A DNA stretch of 64,000 nt from Mycteria americana (GCF_035582795.1 NC_134365.1:76055635-76119634), one strand, 5' to 3'. Shown: positions 1 through 12,568, counted from the stretch's first letter. The notes: generated by a model not told the origin, from the sequence alone. Numbers and translations: made by a program.

Positions 1-2964
1 AGAGTGTCACTTGTTCCTGAGCTATTCCAGATGACCTGAAATGCAGTGAGGAGGATATCAACATTAATTCTGCACTAGTATGCTGACAATTGACTGTGTG
101 CCTGCACCCAGCTTGTTTGGACTGTTTCTATTTCATTGTTTAAAAAAATACCTTGGAACATAACAACAGCTAATGCAGAAGAACCAAACCGAAAGGCAAA
201 AGGATTGCTTATCAACCATAGGACCTTGCTGATTTGAAATCTGGATTTTAAAAGTATATGCACCAGTTCACTAGGGCTTGTCATGAGAAAGAATTGTGGG
301 GACCACTACAGTGGAGAAGGGGCCAGGTCAGGTGGCATCTCCTTCTGCCCCAACTCCCCCAGTCCACATGCAGGCTCGCAGATGAGCCAGCACCTTTTCC
401 CATCCTCTGGTTCCCACTGAGCCCCACAGAAGAGTTTGGAAGGCAGCCAGCCTTGTCCTCTCTATCCTGCTTTCTCTCACTCATGAAGCAGACACCTGCA
501 ATGGAATGGACAGCTACACTTCTGATCTGGCCCTGTGAAGTAATCGAATGTCACTTCTAAAATATCCTAAGCTTTCCCAATGCTTATTTGGCATGGAAAC
601 GGTCCATTTTCCATCTAGAAAAAGGCACGTTTTGGTCAATTAGCTTCAAGGGTAAACCTTCTTGATTATTGCAATCAGATTTTCCTTACATTAAATGCTA
701 TAAAAAAAACAATTCAAGAACAACAGAAACCACTCAGGAAGTGCTTAGTAGCAAAGGTAAAGGAGAAAGGAATTAATGTTTTTTAGGAATGTGATGAGTA
801 CCAAGCAGCAGACTGATTTATCTTGGTATGGTTTGTTTTGTTTTGTTTTCTGCTTAGGAAACACCTGAACCAGATTGATGCCTCTCCTCCTGTCTTGAGA
901 AGCTGAAAGTTTGAGGTCCAACAAGTTATTCCTTTTTAAGCCAACTAGATGCCTTACAAGCTGCTGTGTCTCCTTCCTCCTAACAGCTGGTGACTGGATA
1001 CCACACCCCAGGAAATCCTGCTGTTCACTAGATATGCATTTCCTCCTCCTAGAGAAAAGTAAAATTGTAGCACGTATTAAAACATGAACATCTCTCTGAG
1101 ATGGGCTGAACTGGGGAGGCAGATGGGATCCTCACGTGCATTTTTTTCTAAGTGAATTTTTAAAACCTATGGTGATTGCAAGCTTCCTCACTCCATCCCA
1201 ACATGGTACTTCCATCTTGCTTCAGAAATGCCTCCTCCTGGAGCCAGAGCGGCCAGATGTTAGTCCTTTCCCACTCCATTTTTCGCTTGTCTACTAAGAC
1301 AGCAAACCAAGGAAACCCATTTATTGTGTTGGCAAATACTGTCCACTAGGAATTGGAAGGAAGCTCACAGTTCCTCTCTATCAGATAGCTACTCAGTACC
1401 AATCTGAGATGCATTTCACTGGGAAACCAGGAGCTTAATATCATTATTAAGTTATCTGAGCTCAGTTCATACTCACAGATGTTCCTCTACAATTAATATA
1501 TAGTAGAGGACATACTGTCTATAGGATACTTTGTGAAGGTGTTTATTAAAGTGGTCTGTATGGGAAAACTTACTAGTATAGTTATACCACTGAGGTCAGG
1601 GATTTAACTGCCTCTATAGATATTCCATTCAAAATAAGAGGGATTTTTTTTTCCTTGTTTAGCTTATGTCATTTTGAAAGTGAAACAGATTAAGCCAAAA
1701 AAAGGGCATTGCAGTTTGGAATAAGACTATCCATATAGTATGCATTCAGTGATTTAATTTTACCTATTCCAGTTTCCGACATTGAAAGTACCTTTATATG
1801 GGACCAAAACTTTTGAGTCATCAGTCTCTGGTGTCTCTCAGAATCTCCTGTCTGCTATGTGGTTTCATGACTGAGAAGTTAGGACTACATGAGCTATATG
1901 ACTGTTTCGATAAGAACATAAGACCATAGTGAGTGAAAAGACCTTACACCCAAATGTTGTCTTAATAATAATCATTTTTACAGCACTAGAAATGCATATA
2001 GCATTTGGGAAAATCATTAACAACTGTGTATAACAATCACTAGGAGTAAAATATATAAAATTATCTTTATTCTATAAGGCAATTAGCATGTGGATTTGCT
2101 TGTGCACGAGAGGTCCCACTGCAAAGCTAAACTTGAATTACTGTGTCTTCACGGGTGCCGTACACACCTCACTTTCAGAAGCACGTCCCACAGTCCTTTA
2201 AGCTGCAGTAAACTGAGCTGCTCTGTTATTTCTTACCCTGTGCAAGAACTTATAGATCTGCATCTCTCTGTCTCAGCTGGTTTGGACAACTCTTCATGGC
2301 AAAATGGGCAAGTGGCCAGCCCAAATGAGAGCTTCTCTTGGAATTTAAGCAAGTGCTCTTGACAATGTGGCTTGACTGAAAGCATAACTCTACCAGGTAA
2401 AAGGATTTTGTAAGGAGTATCTGAATGAAAGCTTGACTTGGCTGTGAAGCAGATATATTTTTAGGGCTCTGCAGCACAGCTGTGACACCAGGGTTTAATG
2501 AGTTGCTACAAGTCAGCTACGTCGGTGTCAAGCCAAACTTTTAACATACTGTAATCTGAAGCATTGTTTCAAATCTCTTTTACTGAAAATAAAGCAAACA
2601 TCCTTCTTTTCGTTGGCTCTGAGAACTGTGTGCACAGAGTTAGTTACTGCTGATAACATTACAGGTCACAGGATGAGCTGTTTTCTGAGCCATGAAATTT
2701 TCAGTGTGAACCACCATCAAGCCTATAGTGCTAAGGGCTTCCTCCCCATAAAGCTGTAAATGTCACATAGTTGTCTTTTGCTATTGCAATAGTTCCACTA
2801 AACCCTGACTATCATGTAGCAAACCTAGAGATGAGGAAGCAAGTTAATTGGTCATGGTTTTCTTGAGTGTTCAGGTCATTTTAATTCAGCAAGTTTCTCA
2901 GGAACTGTGGGATTCTTAATCAAAAAGCATTTAATCTAGTGTGACTGAGAAAAACGCTAATTCA
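1..2964. other. no gene recognised
   Basis: AT-rich non-coding DNA downstream of LMNTD1. Frames of up to 100 codons (258-560, 2090-2362) show no domain or splice context. A short hairpin (CCTCTAC / GTAGAGG) lies near 1493-1518, and a TTTTG run near 830-850. Confidence 0.6.
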
Positions 2965-3135
2965 TTGCACTTCTAAAGTGCCTCTCATCTAAAGATAGAA
3001 AAGCCTTTTTGCAAACACTGCTGACTCACACTGCCCCTAGGAGATACGTGTTATTACTATCATTTTACATAAGGCAAAACTGTAGCACTGATGTATTTAT
3101 TTGCTTAACTCTGTACCTGGGCAAAGAGCCCCACT
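2965..3135 (+). mobile_element. MIR/CORE-like SINE fossil shared by amniotes
   Basis: The order ttctaaagtgcctctcatct, then gcaaacactg, then ttattactatcattttacat followed by aaggcaaaactgtagcac and ttgcttaactctgtacctgg, follows the widespread amniote repeat. In that family a cattttacagatgaggaaac-like core is followed by an aagtgacttgccca-like block. It is heavily diverged, so the boundaries are approximate. Confidence 0.6.
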
Positions 3136-3240
3136 TCATGTATACAGTGAGCACATAGGCACAAGCAATAATCCTCCAGTTTCTTTTCTTCTTTATTTCT
3201 ACCTGATGTAGATAGGCTGACTATTCTTTTTCTTATTATT

Positions 3241-3271
3241 ACTTATACATATATATAAAAATATATATAGC
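3241..3271. repeat. AT dinucleotide-rich simple repeat
   Basis: Imperfect atatat runs. Confidence 0.8.
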
Positions 3272-6200
3272 ACTTTGGAGAACATTAACCATTGTAAGTA
3301 ACGTCAATACATATTGCACAATTTAATAATTATGGCAATAATAATAAGTTGTATATGTAAGTTGTTCGATGGACAAAATCCATCAATTCTTATAGCTTTT
3401 GTAACAGAACGTATGAAGTAGAGATAGGAAATTAGAATTATATTTAACATGTCACCAGACATTTCCAACATCTGCGTATCTAATGATATTTTTTAGTACA
3501 AATAAAAATATAGAGAAAATATTCTGCATTACAATGAATCATGCAACTGTTACTAAGTAAAATCAAACAACCAACTCCCGGGGACGAGTCTAGAAATCAA
3601 GAAGTTTGAAGGAGGAACTTGCAACAACTCAAGTTTGAGGGTCTACATATTTACATATGAGAGCTTCATTACTGACCCCGGGTTCTAGGTCTTTAGGTAG
3701 GGCAGTGCAAGCAAAAGAGTCTTCAAATAGATTAAAAAATATGTCTGGCTGTGCACTTAAACCTTCTTTTTCCTAGAAGGAATAGTGTAAATGGATTCCA
3801 ACTTAAAGCAGACCCAAGATGGAAACATAAAGTTGTCTAGACTTAGAACCATGTAGCTATGATCTAGCTGCAATTCCTGAACCCGGATGCTTTGTATTTG
3901 TGGTCTGGCATAGGTCTTTCTCACAGAAAGAAGACTAAAAGAATCCAACAAAATAAAGAAAATCTTGTATTCTAAACTGTGGGGCTTTTTAAACTCTACT
4001 GTTCTTTTCTTTGGTTTTTTGTTTGTTTATTTTGAAAACTGAATTGCAGCAACTCTACTCACCCCTGCTGACCGAGTAGGCCTTCTTCTGCCTTCCTCAC
4101 TCACACAGCTGGGAACTGAAGGATTTTTCTTCCGGCTAGTTCCTGCATACAGAGTGCCTGTTGATGACAACAGTCATTATTTCCACATACCTACTTTAAA
4201 AAGAAAGTCAGATTAGGAAACAAGCATGCTAACAACAAAACCTCTCTGTTTCCTCTGACCTTATGGAAGAACATTTTAAATAAAACCCACACTGGGATAA
4301 ATATACAATCACGTGCAAGGTCACTAGCTGTCACTAAGGTACCTTTACTTTAAAGGATCAAACTCTCTCTTGCAGACTTCGGTTGAATTGGATTTCAGCA
4401 AGCATTGGTTGGCCAAAATCACAGTTACACTGGCTGTCAATGAACAACATGTACTTCCCAAACCCTTAGCAGCCTCTGAATGGAGATCACGTCATTTTCC
4501 TCCTCACTATGATTTTCCCTCTAGCTAATGCTCTCAGACTATCTGCCTTATACCATCTCCACAAGTCTCACTGCAAAAATCATCACATCTTTGTCTCCCT
4601 GTTTTCACTGCCTGCAGTTCTCCATAAATTCCTGGCGGGGAGGGAACAAGATTTTTCACTCCTTGACCCTGGATTTCTGTCAGTCCCTTGAGCTGTGTTC
4701 AAACCTAATCTCAGCCCTGGACATACTTTTACCACAGAATCGTCTTTTAAATGACTCCACATTTGTACTGCCATGAACACCACCTTTAAGCAAGTTCACT
4801 TGGAGATTTCATAAGTGCTGGGTATTGTTATTACATGAGAGCAATTTTCAGAAGTGAATCTCTGGACTTCATTTTATCGCTCCATTATATGACTCGGTCA
4901 CAGACTGTATGCTGTAATGGGAGACAAGAAGATAAAGGGCCATCCTTAGTCATGGTTTCTTGAAGGTCAGGTTGTTGTTCTGCCAAAATTATCCAGGAGA
5001 CAACTGCTTTTTCACAGGCCAACCTGACACTTGCAACCACAGCTTCCTCATCGCGATCAGCTTGCAAGAGAAACAAAGGGCAATAAATGTACTTTTCATT
5101 CAGACAGCTCTGCTGATATTTCCAGGGGACTTGTGTGCCTAGAAGTGTTCACATCTCAAAGGCACTGCAGCTCTCCAGATTCTCCTCTCAGTGGCAACCG
5201 GAGTTTGCAAATGCCAAATGTGTTAGCACATCTCAGCATGGTGACGATGTTTTGTCTGGTAAGTGATGCTAATGAACACCAAGCAGGTCAGCGCTACTGA
5301 CTTTCTGAGGCAGTTCCCAGGAGAGCCTGCTACACACACCCTACTGTCACCTCTGGTCACCCACATCAAAAGTGGCAGAGGTATTTGGGTTTCCTACAGT
5401 CTTAAGAAAGCCTCTTACCGAACGCCACCTCCTCTCTCTCTCAACAGAACTATGGATGAATCTTCGATTTGTTTTCAGTGGCGCTGAAGTGTTCATAAGG
5501 CAATTTATTTGACCATGATGGAAGGAGGTGAGTTGAAAGAGCTGTGCTTGTTTATGTTATTTGAAGACTGGGGCAATAAACTTTAATTCCTTTCACAATT
5601 TCCATATTTGACCACAGAGAATTATTATTTATCCCCTTGATTTTTCCAAGGTTTTCCCTCCTCCAAAATTCTACGTCACAATAACCTGTTGTTTTTTTTC
5701 CTGGAGCACCGAATAGACACAAAAGCACATTACATCAGTGGTTTTTAAGCAGTAAACAACAAATAGATAAGGAAATAATTTTGACAGACTGGAATTCTGT
5801 CTGGCAGGTAGGGAAACACAGTGTCAGGTCATAAGATATCATGGCTGAGAAAGCAGTGATAAAGAAACCAGAATTACTGTGTTTCTCATGAAATGATGGT
5901 ACAGCATTTGGTACCTAATAAACGAAGTCAGGATATTTTGATAGCTTTCTGCCACCAGAGTGGTCTCCTTTACTGGACCATCCTCTTCCTCAGCACCACA
6001 GAACCTTGGAATTTCAGATAAATAATCTTCATCAGGGAGAAACTGAAAAGTTATTTTAAGGTTTTGAAGGCTATAGAAGACCTTAAGCTTGCAGAGGGCA
6101 TATAAATGAACACAAAGGTGCAGACTACTGGAGCACCTGGCTGTCAGCCACAGTGAATGACATTGTGTTGAGCAAGCTGAGATGCTTCATTTTGTGTCTT

Positions 6201-6867
6201 AGTAATGATAGGAACAGTTCATTGATCTGCACTGGTCAATTGATCTACTAGAGAAAGCAGCTGACTTAGTTTCTTACCATGGGATATCACTGTAATATCT
6301 TATTTGAACTCTTTCTACTCAGGAAGTGCATCTGTGTGTTTGTATAACATAATTTATAACAGCCAATGTAATTGCTTGGTCTTGTCCATAATATGTCAGC
6401 GCCCTATGAGAAAAGAGATGAATCTGCAAACATTTCTCACTGCTAACTGGAAATTACATGGGCAGTCCCATAGACTACGGAAGTCCTTGGGACAAGTCAA
6501 GAGAGCAAATGCATCATGATATGAGTTCCTCTCATGTCATTCAACTCTCAATTGCTGGGACAAAAACCATGAGAACCAGTGGGAAAAACAGAAAGCTAAC
6601 AGGCTTGATCTACTTGCTAGAGAAGACGGTGGTAGGAATTGGCTCCTTTTCACCAAAAATGCATGCTAAATATGTTCCTTGTCTGCAGGTTCAATTTGCC
6701 ACTGAAAGCTTAATTAGCGTTCCTCAGCAACGGGGAAGCATTCTGATTGACAAAACTCATTCGTTTTGGCTGAGGCTTCAAAGTGCTCGCTTCACAATAT
6801 GCTCCACAGTTATTTTTAAACTCCTTGCAAAATTCACAGCTGAGCATTTTGATTCAGAGTGAAATTC

Positions 6868-6888
6868 ATCAACAACAACAACAACAAA
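6868..6888. repeat. (CAA)n microsatellite
   Basis: Six CAA units are uninterrupted. Confidence 0.9.
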
Positions 6889-8035
6889 ATGCCATCACCA
6901 GAATGATGCATTTCAGAGGAAAATGGGAGGTAGGAGCTCAGCTCGAACTTTGTGACCTATGGCAGTAGCAGCTTCTCCCCTCCTGTCTCTCAGTCTGAGA
7001 AGAAAATGGGGATAATTGGGTGAAGAGGAAACCAAACAGACAGTTCAACAATTAATAAAACAAGACTATAAAGATAGCAAGAAATGAAGTGAAATCATTT
7101 GTAGATAACTTGTGAGGTCTTTTGTTGTCAGCACCAAAGAAAACTGTTCAGAAGACCTTCAGGAGGGACTCAGAAGGCAAAGTGGACAAACAGTAAGGTG
7201 CCTGTTAAAATTTCATATGGATGGGTATGTGCTGAAAGGAACTACCACCACACACCCTACCATCATCTTATCAACTGCAACGACTCAAAAGTAAAGCCAC
7301 AGGAGTCACTGCAACCAGGTAGTGAAAATCCTGTTCTGTAGCAGCTAGAAAGGTAAAATGCTGAACTGCATGAGGAGAGGAGAGGCAAATGGTTCCCAAA
7401 ACACCATCATGCCACTAAACACACTTTGTTCTTTACTGGAATATTGTGGACCGCTGCTATTAACATCCCCCCAAAAGACACTGAAAAGATAATGTTTGAT
7501 TATTATAGAGGAGAGCTAGGAGCTACAAAGGATACAACAGATGTATTAGAAATGAAACACTTAAAGCTAATAAGCAAATACCATCAAACAGTATAATCTG
7601 TGAGGCCCATCTCTTTGCAGTTTTGAGTGGGCCTTTGTACTTCTGAAATATGAGCATATACTAAACTGATTTTGAAAAGCAAAACTAAGTATCTAAGAGG
7701 AAAATGCAAAAATACTTTGAATCACTAATTCAGTTCAAAGGCATTGACCTAACTTTGCTGTATTATGCCATTAGGAAAATAACTAACCATATTTAAAGAT
7801 AATAGTGATTAAAAGTGTGTTTGCAGAGGAAAACAAATAAGTTAACAATACTGATTTCTGCAAGTCTCTGATATTATGAAGCATTTATGAACAAGTTGAA
7901 GAGTCCTTACTGCATAGGGAAGCTTTCTTGGACCAGGACATAAGCAAGACTGCTTTTATGCATACCACTGTGGACCCCAGTTGTTCATGTCAGTTATAAG
8001 CCTGCTAGTTAAAAATTTTTAAACAAGGAAAGAAA

Positions 8036-8060
8036 AATAAAAAAGAAAAAAAAAAGAAAG
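8036..8060. repeat. A-rich purine tract
   Basis: A run of A broken by single G and T bases. No L1 or SINE body is seen in front of it. Confidence 0.8.
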
Positions 8061-10179
8061 TAGTCATACATTTCAAAATCATCATTCTATCATATATTTG
8101 AAATCATCATTCCATCACCATCAGTAATAATGTCTAGAGGCATAGTTGTATAAATCTGCCTAAAGCACTTGTAATTTTTGCATTGTAATAAAATAAGAAT
8201 GATGCTTACATCTCTCTATATATTAATTTCTGGAAAAATCTGGCAGTAATATGTACTACACATGAATATTTATCAGAGGAAAATAATGGTTATACTCATA
8301 TTTAATTTTTAATCTGAGATCTTGGATATTATTAACTTTCCTGGAAGTATTAAGAGGAATAATTTCATAATTCAGTAGTGAAAAGAACTGCAAATGAACC
8401 ATAAGTAAATAGAGCTGAATTATCTTTTGCAAAGATCTGAGAAAGAGAGACTGAGGGTATGCAGATTGCATGTGAAAACCTACAGAAAATCAGATATATT
8501 TAATGCGTGACAGACCACCTTGCGTTGAGTTCTGCCTTCAGAGTTCCCACACTCAGGAAATAAGTTTGCAGGCAGGCCCTCTCTCTGTGCCTGCAGCCCT
8601 GGGTCCTGGAACAACGTGATTGCATTACAGTCTCAGAGGTGTTTTGTTTTAGTTTCATATTGCTTGCTTTATTGAAAAAGCTTTTAGTCTTAACAGTTGC
8701 AAAGAAAAAATCTTGAAAACTGAAACCACATGTAGCTCGTGGCAACAGCACTAACCTCCATCTGCAGAGATGTGACAAAAGATGGGAATGTAGGAAAGAG
8801 GACTGCATGCAGCAAACTCCCTTTGGCTTGGGAGAGGTACTGCGGGACATCCTACGCATGTCCATAGCACTTTGGGTCCAAAGAGGAGTGCACCCATGGA
8901 GAGGCCACTCCCCAAACTCGCTGTGCTCAGGTTCACATCGGCACTATCATGTGCACAAGCTGGCTTCCTCTTGAATGAAACTGAGCCAGAACATGTCCTC
9001 CTGAGTCAAACCTCAAGCGTTCTGGCTGCAAGCGGGTATTCAGACAGAAACCACTTTGTGAAGTCCAGTGGTGAGCATGAGTGGGCTACACAGCAGCCCG
9101 GGAAGTTTCATACCCAAAAAGGACCTACACTGTGCAGAGGTAGGTGCCCCCTTATGACCTGTTCTACCAGCCTAGAGCTGGGACAAAGTAAATCACCTTT
9201 GAAATGTGTACAGGGTGGATGCCAGGTCTGCAGTACCAAAGGGTTTGCTCTACAGATCTGCTCTGCTCCTATTTGTCCACAGCATTTGCTCACATGAACA
9301 CAACCTCTGATGCCACCAGCACCCCCAGTTGGCAGGTGCCGATTCTCTTTCTGTCCCCAGCTTTTCCCTGTCCAGGAAACTAGCAGAACAGATATGGGGG
9401 ACCCAGCTCTGCAGAAGACTAGAGTGACACAGAACAAGACAAACTACATTTCAGCAAATTAGACAAACCAGGATTACACAAAATAGACAGCCGGTAGCTG
9501 ATGCTACCAATGATTAAGACAGAGCAGGAAACAAACCATGAAATTAGGTCTATTACAACTGACTCCACCAGGTTTTAATCTGCTTTGCCTGGATTTAACA
9601 GTTGAGAAGGATCTTCCTGACAGTCCTCCCTGGCTGTAGGATTACTGTTTGGGTGTGTAAAGCTAAGCAGGTACATAAATGCTTTCCTGGCTCAAGCTGA
9701 AAGGTTTTTCCTAGGCTGGAACTCCTAGAAATGGGGAAAAACTCCTGACAACTGCACAGTCACCTATCCACATCAGTCACAGGGTGACCTCCTTCGTATA
9801 TTCAAATAATTTGCCAATCTGGTTTTAAATGTCCACTAAAGAAAGAACAAGTGTTACAAAGCTGTCTTCAGGAGCTGGATACCTAGTTACTTTAAAATTA
9901 ATGGCAGCTGAGCACTAAAAATTTGCCAGTGGTTTAAAATACTACGTGGAGCAACGAGCACAACTGGAAGACTATACTATAGGTCATTAAAACTCCTTTT
10001 CATTTACATATTCAACCTAAGCCTTCCTGTGTTTCACTTGGTCCTATTCCTTCTAGGTCTGTTTCCTGGATCTAAGACTGTTTCCTCTCTTGCTGAGATG
10101 CTTGAACCCCCTTGCACAACGATCACCTTGCTGGTCCAACACACATTTATCTCTTTTTAATCTTCACGAATCAATCTCT

Positions 10180-10290
10180 TCAGATGCTTTTTCACTCTGT
10201 CATCCTCCCCTGAACTCTTTCCAGTGTGTCAACAGCTTTCTGGGTTTGACATACCCAAATTACACACTCACTTTCTCACCACTGCCTAAT
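10180..10290 (-). mobile_element. CR1/L3-like LINE fragment (ancient, weak)
   Basis: The plus strand reads tcctcccctgaactctttcc, then agtgtgtcaacagctttctg, then a degraded gacatacccaaatt. This resembles the complement of the CR1 ORF2 stretch in which a 'comparing with the expected single-copy' style block (tctccagtttctccacatct-like) precedes a cccagaactgg-like block. The copy is short and diverged. It lies 130 bp upstream of the hAT insertion. Confidence 0.4.
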
Positions 10291-10413
10291 TAACAATTCA
10301 CAGCCAATATAAGAGTCTCTTTCTCTTACTGATTCCTAGTATTTTGTTTCATTTCCTAAATGCATCAGTATTAGTAACAATAGCCTCCTCACATCTTACC
10401 AACATATGCAGTT

Positions 10414-10421
10414 CTATAGAG
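10414..10421. repeat. left target-site duplication of the hAT element
   Basis: CTATAGAG directly before the left terminal repeat pairs with CTATAGAA at 10734-10741 (7 of 8 identical). An 8-bp duplication is the mark of hAT insertion. Confidence 0.75.
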
Positions 10422-10733
10422 CAGTGGTCTTCCAGGGGGAGTGCAAGACAATCCATTAAGGTGAGGGAAGAAAATATTTTTGTAATATTAATAAATAAAA
10501 TTAAATTTTAAAATACTTTAAAAATAGTATTTTTTCATCTTTATCTCATCCTTTTAAATTTCTGTTCATATGTTGTATATATGTGTATATATGTGTATAT
10601 GTGTACATAATATATTATTGCAGTAGTAAATGTATATAATTTACAAATAAATACATGTACATATATTGGGAGTGCACGTTCAAAAATTTTTTACTGATAG
10701 GGGTGCACAATTAAAAAAGTTTGCAGATCACTG
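10422..10733. mobile_element. non-autonomous hAT-type DNA transposon (MITE-like)
   Basis: This 312-bp element has terminal inverted repeats: CAGTGGTCTTCC at the left and its near-complement ending GCAGATCACTG at the right. CAGTGGT ends are typical of the hAT/Charlie group. The 8-bp flanks are CTATAGAG (10414-10421) and CTATAGAA (10734-10741). That is an 8-bp target-site duplication with one mismatch, as hAT transposases make. Inside, both ends carry a GGG(A/T)GTGCA-like stretch; the middle is very AT-rich with a TATATGTG repeat. There is no transposase frame, so it must have been moved by another element. The good preservation suggests it is younger than the CR1 and MIR fossils around it. Confidence 0.8.
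10574..10604. repeat. TATATGTG microsatellite inside the hAT element
   Basis: An alternating purine-pyrimidine run of tatatatgtg units forms the centre of the transposon. It is likely to vary in length between individuals. Confidence 0.8.
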
Positions 10734-10741
10734 CTATAGAA
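10734..10741. repeat. right target-site duplication of the hAT element
   Basis: CTATAGAA directly follows the right terminal repeat and differs from the left copy only at the last base. Confidence 0.75.
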
Positions 10742-11617
10742 GTAAGAGTAGGTAACATATACGTATTTTAAGTCCTAAGCTATTTGTGTCACAAAATCTA
10801 CCCCGTTGCCACTATGCATGCTACAGCATATACTGCATCTGCCGTTGAACTCACCTGGCACGGGGTCAGGCTGTGATGACTGACACCGGGACTGCCTGCA
10901 CAAACTGCTGCCATCATTCCCCATGGTTAACGGTCTAAGCAGAGAAAAGTGAGGGTGTGTGGGAGAGTTTGGACTTTGGCACCAGGCACTCTGATTAGGG
11001 AAAAGGGATGCAGAGGTCTTTTTTTCCCTGTAAAGAGAAATTCAATTAAGTTTGCTGTGTGTATTTCACACATTTTGCACATGCATGTATGTGCACAGGA
11101 TATAAAAATATGTATATAGCATTTATTACTGCATTATTTATTGTATTGCATTATCATATTTATTATTGTATTTTGCATAGATTTACTGTGTTTACTGCAC
11201 ACATACATTAAATTTATGCGATATACCTAACAAACAGCACACATATATTTGACACATTCTGCATTTAGCTGTAGGTGGAAGAACTGCAACTTCTATATTG
11301 TTTGACATATCACATTATAATTTACCATTTGCCATTGGTTATAATTCTGCCAGACTTGAACTCTTTGCACTGAATTTTTACATAATTTCTCCCTGCTTCT
11401 GACTTAGTTTCTTTGGAGAGTTTGAGCAAAAGTGATTTAGCCATTTTTAAGAACAAAGCTTGTGAACAACAGCCAGTTTAATCTATGCTGAAAATAGGTT
11501 ATCTTCTGAACATCTCCAGCCACAGGCTGGAGAAGAAATTTAGAGAAGAGCAATTACCCCAAACATGAGAAGGGTCACCCACTTTTTTTGTGAAAATACA
11601 TCCAGATTGGCTAATCC
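10742..11617. other. no gene recognised; flank downstream of LMNTD1
   Basis: AT-rich with tattta-type runs near 11.1-11.2 kb. No second polyadenylation context or coding frame stands out. Confidence 0.6.
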
Positions 11618-11623
11618 TTTATT
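11618..11623 (-). terminator. candidate polyadenylation signal of LMNTD1
   Basis: A canonical AATAAA (read as tttatt on the plus strand) lies 50 bp past the proposed TGA stop at 11674. It would end LMNTD1 with a very short 3' UTR. The hexamer is common in AT-rich DNA, so its value comes only from its position behind the proposed terminal exon. Confidence 0.4.
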
Positions 11624-11673
11624 TTTTAAATACATCAATTCCTCTGCACATGCTTTTCTGTTGTGAACCTGGC

Positions 11674-11707
11674 TCAAAAGCCCCTGGAACCAATATTCTG
11701 GAGGGGA
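11674..11707 (-). CDS. LMNTD1: LMNTD1 possible terminal coding exon (stop codon)
   Basis: This is a possible last coding segment. The minus strand shows a strong polypyrimidine acceptor (ggtgtttttttctaag) before TCCCCTCCAG. Its first base completes the codon left open by the exon ending at 12351 (AG plus T, serine). The frame then reads PLQNIGSRGF and stops with TGA at 11676-11674. An AATAAA signal lies 50 bp downstream. The intron would be 643 bp. The support is splice consensus, phase and the polyadenylation signal. The coding part is only 11 codons, too short to identify by itself, so another terminal exon remains possible. Confidence 0.42.
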
Positions 11708-11947
11708 CTTAGAAAAAAACACCAATATTGCATTCCTTATTCAAAACAGTCAGTGGCTCAGCTCAGGGGTTCCTGACTGAGACCTGGGTGCCCAAACTAA
11801 ACTGTCCACAGCTAGACCAATAAACCATACTTCTTCATAGTGCTGCCAAATTTAAGTTCATACAAAGGTTCTGAAGTAATTTAGAAAGCAATGGTTATCA
11901 GTCCCTAGCTCAGTTCAAAGTGCAGTGGTCTGAGAGAAGACCGTGTT

Positions 11948-11982
11948 CAGGCCTTTCAGGTTTTCAGGCCTTTCAGGTTTTC
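11948..11982. repeat. tandem duplication, 17-bp unit, two copies
   Basis: The unit caggcctttcaggtttt is present twice without mismatch, 240 bp upstream (plus-strand sense) of the LMNTD1 terminal-exon intron and inside that intron. Confidence 0.9.
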
Positions 11983-12350
11983 TTGTTCTCAAGAAAAACG
12001 TAAATAGCTCTGTGAAGATTAACATTTTTGGCTGAAAGCTTTCCAGCTCATGGACTTCAAATGGTGCCATCCAAACACTTGGGACTGAAAGGATAGTATG
12101 TAATAATAAGTCACATTTTAAGAAGTTTACTTGAATTTTACTTTTACATTGTCTTGACTGACAATGAACGCACTCCTATCAGGAGTTTTGGGCTGGATTC
12201 CTGTTCGAAGGTAAAGGTTAATTCTTATTTTCAAAATTCCAAAGCTTTGTAAAAATTGCTTACCAAGATGCTCATTTAAAAGTGTTCAGTTACAGAGCCA
12301 GTCTGGCACGATATTGTAATTACAGAGTACACTCAATGAACATCAGATAC

Positions 12351-12568
12351 CTTCTAATGAAGCTTTGTCTTTTTTTTCCTGTTTGCCCTGGGTCAGCCCT
12401 CTTCCACTCTGTATCAGTTATTGTGAATTCCTGTTCCTTTTCCCATTCCTCTTTTTGCTTTGTTGTTGAGAAAGTTGGTATAACAATGTTCTCAATGTTT
12501 TCACTTTGCTCCTTCACCACCCATTCTTGCCTTCTGTTCCAGTAAAGAGGAGTGTACCAAGCCACAGC
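12351..12568 (-). CDS. LMNTD1: LMNTD1 exon, end of lamin tail domain and charged C-terminal region
   Basis: This 218-bp exon opens with AVAWYTPLYWNRRQEW, which closes the lamin tail domain; LMNTD1-type proteins have a VAWYTP strand here. It then runs into a hydrophilic, lysine- and glutamate-rich tail (for example KQKEEWEKEQE and GQTGKKRQSF) of about 55 residues with no recognised fold. The acceptor is gggttttttcag before GCTGTGGCTT, in phase with the preceding exon. The most likely donor is AGAAG followed by GTATCTGATG, leaving two bases of an arginine or serine codon. If that donor is skipped, the frame stays open for only about nine more codons and stops near 12320, which would give an alternative C-terminus. 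Confidence 0.9.

Larger units (their letters stand above)
3136..10179. other. no gene recognised
   Basis: Non-coding by inspection. The longest frames (6458-6862, 134 codons; 8872-9297, 141 codons, plus strand) have no known domain, no compositional bias for coding and no convincing splice sites. A diverged duplicate (atcatcattctatca-like, twice) lies at 8075-8120. Confidence 0.6.

Noticed and set aside
6458-6862. 134-codon plus-strand frame in AT-rich DNA
   Set aside because: No recognisable domain, repeats or splice context.
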